From positions 1 through 64,000 of the forward strand of contig NZ_JAIUHR010000005.1 in assembly GCF_020165195.1 (NCBI RefSeq): a DNA stretch of 64,000 nt, written 5' to 3'. This stretch comes from Mesorhizobium sp. CA14. GTDB lineage: Bacteria; Pseudomonadota; Alphaproteobacteria; Rhizobiales; Rhizobiaceae. How positions within the stretch are numbered: the first letter of the stretch is position 1; each line of letters opens with the position of its first letter. The notes below the pieces were generated by a model that worked only from the letters and a program-made list of their open reading frames with translations, searched no databases and was not told the DNA's origin. Shown here piece after piece: positions 1 to 8,654 of the stretch. The position numbers and the translations under genes are program-made.

Positions 1-3000
1 GACTGCGAGGCCTTGTCGCCGTCGCCGTCGGTCACCGTCGCCGTCAGCTGGATCAGGTTGGCCGTCAGGCTGGTGGCGTCGTCGGGGGTGTTGGAGGCAT
101 TGTCCTCATGCACCGCCCGGTCGAGATCGAACGACACCTTGCCGTTGGCATCCACGCTGGCCGTGAACACCAGCGGGCCGCCGGCGCCGGCGTGGCCTTC
201 GACCACATTGCCGTTCATCGACAGCACCACCGTCTGGCCCGTCGCCGTGTCGATCAGGTTGGAGGGGCCGGCCGTCACGCTGAGCGCGTAGCTGGTCGTG
301 CCGCCGTCGGCGCCCGTCGTCACCGTGAAGGCGCCGCTGAAGGAGCCTTCCGCATGCGTCGAGCCGGCAGGGCCGGTGCCCGAGCCGTTGACGCCGCCGT
401 TGGTCGCCGCCGTCAGGTAGCTCTCGTCCACCGTCAGCGTCGGCGCGGCCGTGCCGCTCAATGTGATCGAGGGAACATCATCCGTGATATTGATAGAGAT
501 GGTCGAAGTGGATGTATTGCCGAAGCCGTCGGTTACCGTGAACGTGAACACGTCCTGCCCGGGCTGCACATTGGGGCCGTCGTTGCCCGCCGGCACATTC
601 GCTTCCGGATTGGTCAGCGTATAGCTGTAGGTTCCGTCCGCGTTGACGTGCAGGATGCCGTATGTGCCATTTATGTTCGTGCCGACATTGCCGCTCACGT
701 CGCTGCCGACATTGCCCGATGCAACGCCGGTCACGGTCGCCCCGTCAGGATCCGAGAAGGTCAGCGTGCCCGTCGTCGTCTCCGAGCCGTCGCCGGCATG
801 CGAGCCGTCCACCGTCCCGGGGCCAAGATCGCCGGCTGGCGGCGTCGTGTCGAGGCCCGCCTCATTCACCGCCGCAACCTCCGCCATCACACGCGGTTGG
901 CTGCCGGTCACGTCGATAGTCAACGTTGCCGGCGAGGTATCGCCGTCACCGTCAGTGATGGTGTAGTTGAAGACGTCGGTGCCAGTCGGCGTGTTCGGAT
1001 TGGCGTGATAGCTGTAATCGCCATTGGCGTAGACCGTCAGCACGCCATGCGCGCCGGTAACCGTCGTGACGCCGTTGTTCGTTACCGAACCCGTCCAGGC
1101 GATCGACGCGATCCCGTCGGCTCCGGCGGTATCCGCAGCGCCGACGCCTTGAGTGCTCGTGCCGGTCTCGACATTGCCGGTCACCGTTTCGCCCGACTGC
1201 GCTGCGTCCGTGTCGGCCTTGGCCGTCGGCACGTCGTCGATGACGTTGATGACCAGGTTGCCGGAAGCCGGCTGATTATCCAGGTCGGTTACCACGACCG
1301 CAAAGCTGGGTGCCGCTTCGGTATTGGCGCCATCGCCGCCCGTGGCGCTGGGGTAGTCGGCCGTCAGCTCGTAGCTGTAATGGATCGTGCCGGCGCCGGT
1401 GGCGCCGTTGTACTCGTACCACGCGCTCACTGTGCCGCCTGTGGTGGGGTCGATGAATGTCGTCGGATTGCCGGAATCGTTGGACACTGCATGGTTGCCC
1501 AGCGTCACCGAGTTCACACCGTCCTGCGAGGTGAAGCCGATCGTGCCGCTTACCGCATTCGAGCCGTCATGCAGCGTACCGCTCGCCAGTCCGGCCTCGT
1601 ACACGATCGCACCGTCGGCGCCTGCGGCCGGGATATCTCCCAGCTTCGGCGGCTCGTTGCCGATATTGATGGTCAGCGTGGTGCTCGACTGATCACCGTC
1701 GCCATCCGTCAGCGTGTAGTGGAACACGTCGTCCACGCCGCCGGGCGTGTTCGCCGCACGGGTGTAGGTGTAGCTGCCGTCCGAGTGCAAAAGCAGCGTG
1801 CCGTACTGGCCGGCGATCGAGACGCCGGCGTCCGTCACCGTCTGCACCGAACCGGCGCCATCCTTGCCATAGGCCGATGTCACACTAGCGTCGTCGGCGC
1901 CCTTGACGTCAGCGCCCGCGGCGTTGCCGTCGCTGCCGGCTCCGGTGATGACGTTGCCATCAATTGGCGTATGCGAGCCCGCAGTCACGGCATCGGTGTC
2001 GGCAATGGCCGTCGGCACATCGTCGACGATCTGCACCGAAAGCGTGCCGGGAAGCGAGACGTCGCCGTCGCTGTCGGTGACCGTCACCGTCATGTTATCG
2101 AAGATGGAATCGGTGCCCGTACCGGGATGCTGCTCGTTATGCTCCAGCGTATAGGTGTAGCTCACCTGGCCGGTGGCGGCGTTGTAGCCGTTGATGGTCA
2201 GAATGTTGCCGAACGGCGTCGTGATGTCGATCGGTGACGACGCGCTGTTTGCAAGGGCTGCGCCCGAGATCGACTGGCCGTTAATGGTCACCGAACCGAT
2301 GCCGTCGGGCGAGTTGATGGTGAAGGTACCGGTGTTGTGCTCGGAGGGGTCGTTGTCGACCGACGGGTTAGTGCCCGCTTCGCCGGACCCCGTCGCGCTG
2401 GCGGTCTCCAGGCCCTTCTCGTTGACGGTGGTGTCGCCGCCATCGACGGAAGGCGACAGATCGAGGATCGTCGGCGTATGGTTCGGTGCCAACCCCGGGA
2501 ACAGATCGCGATGTTCCGGCTGGCCGAACGCGAGGTCGGTCGGCGGCAGCAGAGCGGTGAGGCCGAAGCCGTCGCCGATCCCGCCTGCGGGATGTTCGAA
2601 ATTTCCGCCCGCGCTGCCCGGCGAGCCGTTGCCGCCGGCCGAGATCGAGCCGTCGGCGCCGAAGGCGACATCGACATGACTGGCCTCGAGCGCGGCGATC
2701 AGCGCCACGCGCGGCACCTCGACGTCGCCGAGGATGAAGGTCGGCACGTTCAGCGCGCCGTCCTTGATGACGATCTCGGATCCGTCGGGCTGCACCAGCA
2801 CCAGATTGTGGCCGTCGACCTTGATATTGTCGATCGAGACATTGGCCGGCAGCTTCACGACATTGCCGGCTTCGGCGTGGTATTCATGCGGAACGTTCGT
2901 AGCCGCGGCATTCGCCGCCGGCGCGGTTCCAGCCGGCGCGTTTCCTTGGGCGGCATTGGAAGCCGGGGCATTGGCAGGGGCATTGGCCGCCGGCTGGTTG

Positions 3001-3188
3001 GCTGCCGGCGTATTGGCCGCGCCCTGGGCCGGCGCGCCGCTGCCGACATCGACCGGCACCGGCTCGCTCGCCGCCTGGCCGGAGGTCGCCTGCGCGACCT
3101 GCACACCCGTCGAGATATGATTTTCACCAGCGCTCGTATGCTCGTCCCAGGAATTTGAAACGGCGTCGAATTCGATATTGGTCGTCAT
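1..3188 (-). CDS. Large VCBS/T1SS-143 repeat adhesin, N-terminal part (cut by window edge)
   Basis: The frame is open from an ATG at 3188 to base 1, about 1,062 codons without a stop, so the gene continues beyond the window. There is no Sec signal peptide, as expected for type I secretion. Residues 1-50 form a short start module. Residues 51-98 are an Ala/Pro/Asn-rich linker with repeated PAAN. Residues 99-165 form a small conserved-looking domain (NVVKLP...VDGHNLVLVQPDG). A T1SS-143-like repeat follows at about 230-395 (GIGSVTING, LTINGYNAATG, TLSVQIVDDVPTA). After it come three or more VCBS/Ig-like units with GT/VL..DGSYTY and DGDGD signatures. The start has GGAGGGG about 8 bases upstream. 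Neighbours encode a LapG-type protease and a type I exporter, so I infer a cell-surface biofilm adhesin. The C-terminal secretion signal lies outside the window. Confidence 0.88.
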   Translation of the reverse strand, partial: MTTNIEFDAVSNSWDEHTSAGENHISTGVQVAQATSGQAASEPVPVDVGSGAPAQGAANTPAANQPAANAPANAPASNAAQGNAPAGTAPAANAAATNVPHEYHAEAGNVVKLPANVSIDNIKVDGHNLVLVQPDGSEIVIKDGALNVPTFILGDVEVPRVALIAALEASHVDVAFGADGSISAGGNGSPGSAGGNFEHPAGGIGDGFGLTALLPPTDLAFGQPEHRDLFPGLAPNHTPTILDLSPSVDGGDTTVNEKGLETASATGSGEAGTNPSVDNDPSEHNTGTFTINSPDGIGSVTINGQSISGAALANSASSPIDITTPFGNILTINGYNAATGQVSYTYTLEHNEQHPGTGTDSIFDNMTVTVTDSDGDVSLPGTLSVQIVDDVPTAIADTDAVTAGSHTPIDGNVITGAGSDGNAAGADVKGADDASVTSAYGKDGAGSVQTVTDAGVSIAGQYGTLLLHSDGSYTYTRAANTPGGVDDVFHYTLTDGDGDQSSTTLTINIGNEPPKLGDIPAAGADGAIVYEAGLASGTLHDGSNAVSGTIGFTSQDGVNSVTLGNHAVSNDSGNPTTFIDPTTGGTVSAWYEYNGATGAGTIHYSYELTADYPSATGGDGANTEAAPSFAVVVTDLDNQPASGNLVINVIDDVPTAKADTDAAQSGETVTGNVETGTSTQGVGAADTAGADGIASIAWTGSVTNNGVTTVTGAHGVLTVYANGDYSYHANPNTPTGTDVFNYTITDGDGDTSPATLTIDVTGSQPRVMAEVAAVNEAGLDTTPPAGDLGPGTVDGSHAGDGSETTTGTLTFSDPDGATVTGVASGNVGSDVSGNVGTNINGTYGILHVNADGTYSYTLTNPEANVPAGNDGPNVQPGQDVFTFTVTDGFGNTSTSTISINITDDVPSITLSGTAAPTLTVDESYLTAATNGGVNGSGTGPAGSTHAEGSFSGAFTVTTGADGGTTSYALSVTAGPSNLIDTATGQTVVLSMNGNVVEGHAGAGGPLVFTASVDANGKVSFDLDRAVHEDNASNTPDDATSLTANLIQLTATVTDGDGDKASQ

Positions 3189-3512
3189 AGCTAAAGCCCC
3201 TCCGGCATTTCCCGGAAAGAGACATGGCAGGCCCGGGCTTTGCAACAGACATTCAATCTATTTCATATATTCGAATATGTAGAGAATCGCATTTTTTACA
3301 CTTGGTAAATTGCGATCATATATCTGGATATGCATGATCTTAACGAAGACGGGATTGACCGCGCCGCGCGCCTTCCGCCGTGGTAAATGGAAGTATAATT
3401 TTGAATAAAATTTGATGCAAAATAGAATAGCGTGATTCGCGGAAATTTACCCACCTTCATTTCCGATAATTTGAGACAAGATTGGTAGCGTCCACAGTCA
3501 AAGGTGGGCGTT
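3189..3512. promoter_or_regulatory. AT-rich divergent control region between adhesin and lapG-like gene
   Basis: This gap of about 320 bases separates two divergent genes and is clearly more AT-rich than its surroundings. It holds a perfect 12-bp palindrome ATATTCGAATAT at 3267-3278. It also holds an imperfect inverted repeat, GATCATATATC at 3314-3324 and GATATGCATGATC at 3327-3339. Both promoters must lie here, but I cannot assign -35/-10 boxes with confidence. AGGTGG at 3502-3507 is the ribosome binding site of the protease gene. The palindromes are candidate operators, possibly for the ribbon-helix-helix protein of the same locus; that link is inference. Confidence 0.5.
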
Positions 3513-4457
3513 ATGAAAATACAAAAAGCAGCCCCGACGGGGATCAAGGTACTCTTGCTGGCGATCGGCCTTGCCGTTCAGGCGAATCCGTCATCCGCCA
3601 GCGTGAATCCGGCCGTGGCTTCGATCCTGCAAAAGGTGCTTGCGCCGGCGAGCCTCGGCGGCGTTTCGCTGGCCCGGCCGCAGCCCTGGCAGCCGGCCGC
3701 CGCCTACCTGATCGCAGAGGTTTCGGCGGGCTATACAGCGTTCCGCAAGGTTGAAGCGCATTCGACCGTCACGGCCGATCCCGGCATCGACCCGATCCAG
3801 ACTGCCGCGATCATTCCCGGCGTCTTCGGCTCCGTCGCTTTGTCGATGCGCAACTTTCCGGTCGCGGCGCGCTGGGCTCCAGTCTACAGGGCCATCGTCG
3901 ATTGCACCGCCGGCAGCGTCTGCGACCACGAGAGCCCGGCTTTCGCCGAGATCGTCAATATCGCCGCCGACAAGGGCTTTCGCGAGAAGCTCTCCTTCGT
4001 CAACAGCAGCATCAATCGCCTGATCGCCTACAAGTCGGATACGGCCGTCTACGGCAAGCTCGACTATTGGGCGAAGCCTTCGGAAATCCTCGAGCATCGC
4101 GCCGGCGATTGCGAGGATTTCGCCATATTGAAGATGGCGGCGCTGCTCAGAGCCGGCATCCCGGCGCAGAGCATGTCGCTGGTGGTGCTCCAGGATCGCC
4201 GCCGCAAGTTCTTCCATGCCGTCCTGTCGGTGAGCACGGGAAGCGGCGCCTTCATCCTCGATAGCCTCGGCAACGCCGTCATGCGCGACAGCGATCTGCC
4301 CGACTATGTTCCGCTCTATTCCTTCAGCACCGATCGCGCCTGGATCCACGGGTCGAAGTCCGGCGCGCAGATCGCCGACGTTGCCGGCGGTTTCACGACC
4401 GTAGCGCCGGGCGAAGGATCGCCGGAACCATCAGAGGCTTCGAATCCGCGGCAGTAG
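3513..4457 (+). CDS. LapG-type periplasmic cysteine protease (transglutaminase-like, BTLCP family)
   Basis: The protein has 314 residues. An N-terminal signal peptide (MKIQKAAPTGIK then a hydrophobic run, cleavage near SSA) sends it to the periplasm. The catalytic triad of the bacterial transglutaminase-like cysteine protease family is visible: Cys in GDCEDFAILK, His in FFHAVLSV and Asp in FILDSLGN. In Pseudomonas, LapG cuts the surface adhesin LapA near its N terminus when LapD releases it at low c-di-GMP. Divergence from a giant type I-secreted adhesin fits that role. I chose ATG 3513 over GTG 3504 because AGGTGG sits five bases upstream. LapD (GGDEF-EAL receptor) is not in this window, so the control input is unknown. 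Confidence 0.85.
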   Translation: MKIQKAAPTGIKVLLLAIGLAVQANPSSASVNPAVASILQKVLAPASLGGVSLARPQPWQPAAAYLIAEVSAGYTAFRKVEAHSTVTADPGIDPIQTAAIIPGVFGSVALSMRNFPVAARWAPVYRAIVDCTAGSVCDHESPAFAEIVNIAADKGFREKLSFVNSSINRLIAYKSDTAVYGKLDYWAKPSEILEHRAGDCEDFAILKMAALLRAGIPAQSMSLVVLQDRRRKFFHAVLSVSTGSGAFILDSLGNAVMRDSDLPDYVPLYSFSTDRAWIHGSKSGAQIADVAGGFTTVAPGEGSPEPSEASNPRQ

Positions 4458-4479
4458 ACTACGTTCAGCGTTTCACAGA

Positions 4480-4500
4480 AACGGCAACCGTTCCTTTTTT
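4480..4500 (+). terminator. Probable rho-independent terminator of the lapG-like gene
   Basis: A short hairpin AACGG-CAA-CCGTT (4480-4492) is followed by CC and a run of six T (4495-4500), 23 bases after the stop codon. The stem is only five pairs, so strength is uncertain. Confidence 0.5.
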
Positions 4501-4547
4501 ACGCAAATTCCGGACGACAAAACCGGCCCGTGCTTTCTGGAATGGCC

Positions 4548-5189
4548 TCAGCCGTTGTAGACGAAAGCCATCAGCAGTTCCGGCTCGGTGACGGGTGCGC
4601 GCACGGCGCTGAGCTGGCCGCGATAGCGGCGCTCGCCGGCGCCGATGACGAAGCCGCTGGTCACGGGTGTTTCGCCATTGGCGTCGAGCCGGGCGAAGAT
4701 ATCGGGAACGTTGAGATCGAGCGCCAGCTTCAGGTCCTGGCGCCCATCCTCGCCGGGCGCGCTCGGCAATTGGCGCCTGACCAGTTGCTGGAACGGCGTG
4801 TTGAAGGCCAGGATCTTCTTCGACGAAGATAGCGCGAAGGCGGGCGAGGGGCAGGCGACCAGGATTGCGTTGATCGTGCGGATCGAAGCGAGCTTGCGCA
4901 GCTCCATGCTCTCCTCGGCAAGGCCGCGCATGCAGGCGACGCGAATTGCCGAGGTGAGATTGCCCTGATCGGGATGATGTTCGGCGATCTCCTCGACCAG
5001 CATGCCGATCGTGCATTTGCGGCTTTCGGCCATCTGCTTCAGCGACACCCAGAAGGCGCGCTCCAGCCGGATGCCGCGACGCACGCCGCCGCGCGCCACG
5101 ACGCGGAATTCCGGGCCGAAATCCTCGGCCGCGAGCGCCGGCAGCAGCCGTTCGCGCGAAGTGTCCGGATGGATGGCGCTACCGCTCAC
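4548..5189 (-). CDS. Ribbon-helix-helix (RHH_4-type) protein with PAS-like C-terminal half
   Basis: The protein has 213 residues. Residues 35-95 (RGGVRRGIRLERAFWVSLKQM...CTIGMLVEEIAEH...LTSAIRVACMRGL) match the RHH_4 pattern of small alphaproteobacterial DNA-binding proteins. Residues about 100-213 (RTINAILVACPSPAFALSSSKKILAFNTPFQQLV...GERRYRGQLSAV) read like a PAS-type sensor fold. The GTG start at 5189 overlaps the end of the HlyD-type gene by 11 bases, so it is the last gene of the exporter operon and probably translationally coupled. I infer a dedicated regulator of the adhesin locus. No ligand can be assigned. Confidence 0.7.
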   Translation of the reverse strand: MSGSAIHPDTSRERLLPALAAEDFGPEFRVVARGGVRRGIRLERAFWVSLKQMAESRKCTIGMLVEEIAEHHPDQGNLTSAIRVACMRGLAEESMELRKLASIRTINAILVACPSPAFALSSSKKILAFNTPFQQLVRRQLPSAPGEDGRQDLKLALDLNVPDIFARLDANGETPVTSGFVIGAGERRYRGQLSAVRAPVTEPELLMAFVYNG

Positions 5190-6474
5190 TCATTGCCTCC
5201 TGACGCGCCTTGTTGATGGGCTTCAAAAGATAGTTGAGGATCGTCTTGCGTCCGGTCTTGATGTCGACCGAGCAGATCATGCCAGGGATGATCGAATAGG
5301 TCTTGCCGTTCCTTGTAAGCGTCGATTTGTCGGTGGCGACCCGCACCTGGTAATAGGGCTCGCCCGTCTTCTGGTCGACGAGACTGTCGGCGGTGATGTT
5401 GGAGACCTTGCCCTCGATGCCGCCGAAGATCGAGAAGTCATAGGCCGTGACCTTGATCAGTGCCTCCTGGTTCGGCTGGATGAAGGCGACGTCGCGCGGC
5501 GAAACCCGGGCCTCGACCAGCAGCGTCTCGGAGGTCGGCACGATGCCGGCCACGACGGCGCCCGGCTGGACGAAGGAGCCGAGCGTGTTGACGTCGAGCG
5601 TGTTGACGATGCCGTCGACCGGCGAGCGGATGTCGGTGCGCGCCACCTTGTCGGTGGCGCCGCGGATGGTTTCGTCGACCACGGACAGATCGGCGAGCGC
5701 CTGCGTCAGGTCGCTCAATGCTTCCTGCTGCAATTGCAGCCCCAATTCGTTCACCTGAAGCTGCGCTTCTGTGATTGCCCCCTGGCTCTTCTTGATGGTC
5801 TCGCCGGCAAGGGTCAGCTGTCCGCGAAGGTCGGTCTGTTCCCGCTCGACGCGGATCTGTTCGGTCCTGGCCATCAGGCCTTTCTTGACCATGGGTTCGA
5901 CCAGCGCCGCTTCCTGGTCGGTGACGGCAAGGCTCTTGGACAGGCGGTCGGCATTGGCGGTGGCCTCGTCGAGTTCCTTCTCGCGCTGGTCGAGGCGTGA
6001 TTTGAGAACCGACAGCTTGACCTCGAAATTGTCGCGGCGCGCGACGAGCAGCTTTTGCTCGTTGTCGCAAATCTCCGGCGCGACCTTCTGGATTTCCGCC
6101 GGACAGGGAAACGACCCTTCGACACTGCCGCTCTGCTCGAACTGCAGCCTGGCGATGCGCGCCTGCAGCGCTCGCGCCTTGGCCTTCTCTTCGCCAAGGC
6201 TCGACGTGTTGCCCGAATTGTCGAGACGGATGATGAGGTCGTTCTTCTTGACGGTCTGGCCGATCTGGACGGCGATCTCCTGCACCACGCCGGCTTCGCT
6301 GGCCTGGATGATCTGCGTCTTCGAAGCGGGTATCACCTTGCCGTCGCCACGCGCGATCTCGTCGACCTCGGCAAAGGATGCCCAGGCCGTGAAGCACACG
6401 AACAGCGCTCCGACGATGTAGACGGAGGCCGAGGCGAATAGGGGTGGCCGGTCTTCCCTTGCTAGCATATCCAT
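5179..6474 (-). CDS. Type I secretion membrane fusion protein (HlyD/LapC family)
   Basis: The protein has 431 residues, usual for the family. A short cytoplasmic start is followed by one membrane segment at about residues 14-32 (ASVYIVGALFVCFTAWASF). A biotinyl-lipoyl-like half domain (GDGKVIPASKTQIIQASEAGVVQEI) comes next, then a long alpha-helical hairpin to about residue 290. The second lipoyl half is TDIRSPVDGIVNTL, and a beta-barrel domain ends the protein. It joins the inner-membrane ABC exporter to the TolC-type channel. Its start lies 9 bases after the ABC gene, and its end overlaps the RHH gene. Confidence 0.92.
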   Translation of the reverse strand: MDMLAREDRPPLFASASVYIVGALFVCFTAWASFAEVDEIARGDGKVIPASKTQIIQASEAGVVQEIAVQIGQTVKKNDLIIRLDNSGNTSSLGEEKAKARALQARIARLQFEQSGSVEGSFPCPAEIQKVAPEICDNEQKLLVARRDNFEVKLSVLKSRLDQREKELDEATANADRLSKSLAVTDQEAALVEPMVKKGLMARTEQIRVEREQTDLRGQLTLAGETIKKSQGAITEAQLQVNELGLQLQQEALSDLTQALADLSVVDETIRGATDKVARTDIRSPVDGIVNTLDVNTLGSFVQPGAVVAGIVPTSETLLVEARVSPRDVAFIQPNQEALIKVTAYDFSIFGGIEGKVSNITADSLVDQKTGEPYYQVRVATDKSTLTRNGKTYSIIPGMICSVDIKTGRKTILNYLLKPINKARQEAMSER

Positions 6475-6483
6475 ACGTTCCGG

Positions 6484-8616
6484 TCAGGCATTTGCCTTCT
6501 GCAGCGCCTGGATGACTTGTTCCTTCGGCCCGTCGGCGACGACGCGGCCCTGGTCGATGACGATGAGGCGGTCGGCAAGCTCCAGCATGCTGTAGCGATG
6601 GGTCGACACGATCAGCGTCGTGCTGCGGTCGAACGCCACCTTGAGCTGCTTGATCAACTGCCGTTCGGACGCGAGATCCATCGAACCCGACGGCTCGTCC
6701 AGGAACACGATCTTCGGTTTGGTCAAAAGCAGCCGCGCGATCGCCACCGCCTGCCTTTGCCCGCCCGACAGATTCGTGCCACGCTCGCCGACATTCATGT
6801 CGTAGCCGCGCGGATGCCGCGAGACGAAGTCGTCGACGCCGGCGGCTTTCGCCGCGTCGATGATCTCCTCGTCGGTCGCTTCCGGCGCCGCCATCAGGAG
6901 GTTCTCCTTGATGGTTCCCGAAAACAGGTCGCCGGCCTGCGCGACGATGCCGACCGCGGCGCGGACCTCCGAGGGGTGGTATTGGCGGATGTCGATGCCG
7001 TCGAACAGCAGTTCTCCCGACGTCGGCAGGAAGAGCCGGCCGATCAGCCGGCCCATCGTGGTCTTGCCGGAGCCGATGCGGCCGATGATGCCGACCCGTT
7101 CGCCGGGCCTGACCGCGATGTTGAGCCCGCTCAGAACCTCGTTTTCCGTGCCCGGATAGGCAAAGCCGACATTCTTGAAGACCAGCGCGCCGCTGCGGAT
7201 CGGCCGGTTGACGAAGCCGACCGTGTCGGGGCGGTCTTCCGGTTGCGACATGATCGTGTTGATGATCTTGAGCGACAGCATGGCCTGCCGGAACCGGGCA
7301 AGCGTGATGGCGATCTGACCGAGCGGCGCCACGGCGCGGCCGGCGAGCATCACGGTGCCGATGATGGCGCCGGTCGAGACCTGGCCTTCCGAGAACGCAT
7401 AGGCGCCGGCCACAACCAGGGCGACCGTCACGAATTGCTGGATGGCGCCGGTGATGTTGCCCGCCGCCGCCGAGAGCTCCTTGATTTTTTCCGACGTGTT
7501 GGCCGCGTTCTTCGAGTGCTCGCCCCATTTGCGCAGCAGATAGGCTTCGGCGCGCAGCGACTTGATCGTCTCCAGCGTCGAGATGGACTCGACCAGCAGG
7601 GCTTGGCGCTGCGACGCCTCGTTCATTGAGGCGGCGACCCGCTTGCCGATCCGCCGCTGCGTGATCAGCCCGACAATGACGGAGATGACGAAGGCCAGCG
7701 CCGGTATGATCACCAGCCAGCCGCCGATGGCGTAGATCACAGCCAGGAAGACGAAGACGAAGATCGTGTCGATGAAGACGCTGATCGTGTTTGAGGTGAA
7801 GAACTCGCGCACGAACTCATATTGCGTGACGCGGTTTGCATATTCGCCGGTCGACCCGGGCCGCGCTGAAAGCGAGGAATTCAGCACTTTCTCGAACAGC
7901 AGGTAGGAAATCCGCAGGTCCGCCTTGCGGCCGGCATAATCGATCAGCGACGCTCTGGCCGTCTTGAGAAGCAGGTCGAACAGGATGGCCGCGCCGATAC
8001 CGAGCGCCAGTACCCAGAGCGTCGAGATCGCCTTGTTGGGTAGGATGCGGTCGTACACGTTCATGGTGAAGATCGGCGAGGCGATCGCCAGCAGGTTGAT
8101 GAAGACCGCCGACAGCACCACCTTGGAGTAGGTGCGCCAGAACGCCCCCATGGTGCCGGTCAGCCAATGGCGCCTTTCGATCCGAGCGGCGGTGCCGACC
8201 GTCATCTCCTCGGCCTGGTTGGCATAGGTGATCGAGAAGGACGCGCCGCCGCTGATATAGCTTTCGGCGAGTTCCGGCCTGCCGATCGCGGTGCGGCCGT
8301 TTTCCTGCGGCGCGGTCAGATATTGCCCGCCCTCCATTTCCGCCAGGAGAGCGATCGGCAATTGGCTGGCGCGAAAGACGATCGCCGGAAGATCGAAGCG
8401 GCCGCGCAGGAAATCGCGATGGCTGAAATCCTGAACCTCCAGCCCGATGCGCTCGGCCAGATGGCGAATTTCGTCGGGCCCGATGCGCGTTTCCGAGATC
8501 GGCACGCCGGCGAACAGCACCGTTTCCGCGCTCGGCCTGCCGAGATAGGCCGCGACAGCGCAGAAGCAGGCCTTGAAAGCCTCCTTGGGCGATAGGATAT
8601 TAGGTTGCTGGTTCAC
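6484..8616 (-). CDS. Type I secretion ABC exporter with degenerate C39-like domain (LapB family)
   Basis: The protein has 710 residues. Residues 1-130 form a peptidase C39-like domain, but the ACFCAVAAYLGRP stretch lacks the usual Gln...AspCys-Gly active-site setting, so it is probably a non-cleaving docking domain as in HlyB and LapB. Six membrane segments follow at about 160-440. The ATPase domain shows Walker A GRIGSGKTT, Q-loop VAQAG, signature LSGGQRQ, Walker B IVFLDEP and H-loop STHR. The start is GTG at 8616 with a GGGGCGG stretch upstream. It should power export of the VCBS adhesin straight from cytoplasm to outside. It lies between the TolC and HlyD genes on the same strand. Confidence 0.93.
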   Translation of the reverse strand: MNQQPNILSPKEAFKACFCAVAAYLGRPSAETVLFAGVPISETRIGPDEIRHLAERIGLEVQDFSHRDFLRGRFDLPAIVFRASQLPIALLAEMEGGQYLTAPQENGRTAIGRPELAESYISGGASFSITYANQAEEMTVGTAARIERRHWLTGTMGAFWRTYSKVVLSAVFINLLAIASPIFTMNVYDRILPNKAISTLWVLALGIGAAILFDLLLKTARASLIDYAGRKADLRISYLLFEKVLNSSLSARPGSTGEYANRVTQYEFVREFFTSNTISVFIDTIFVFVFLAVIYAIGGWLVIIPALAFVISVIVGLITQRRIGKRVAASMNEASQRQALLVESISTLETIKSLRAEAYLLRKWGEHSKNAANTSEKIKELSAAAGNITGAIQQFVTVALVVAGAYAFSEGQVSTGAIIGTVMLAGRAVAPLGQIAITLARFRQAMLSLKIINTIMSQPEDRPDTVGFVNRPIRSGALVFKNVGFAYPGTENEVLSGLNIAVRPGERVGIIGRIGSGKTTMGRLIGRLFLPTSGELLFDGIDIRQYHPSEVRAAVGIVAQAGDLFSGTIKENLLMAAPEATDEEIIDAAKAAGVDDFVSRHPRGYDMNVGERGTNLSGGQRQAVAIARLLLTKPKIVFLDEPSGSMDLASERQLIKQLKVAFDRSTTLIVSTHRYSMLELADRLIVIDQGRVVADGPKEQVIQALQKANA

Positions 8617-8654
8617 GATCCGCCCCGAAGGACCGAAGATCGACGCTACATCGG

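Noticed and set aside
108..2237. A 709-codon open frame on the + strand
   Set aside because: It is Arg/His/Val-rich, has no family-like motif, and lies antisense to the adhesin, whose repeats keep the opposite frame open.
5438..7528. A 696-codon minus-strand open frame across two exporter genes
   Set aside because: It runs out of frame through the HlyD and ABC genes and is rich in Arg, Gly and Pro without motifs.
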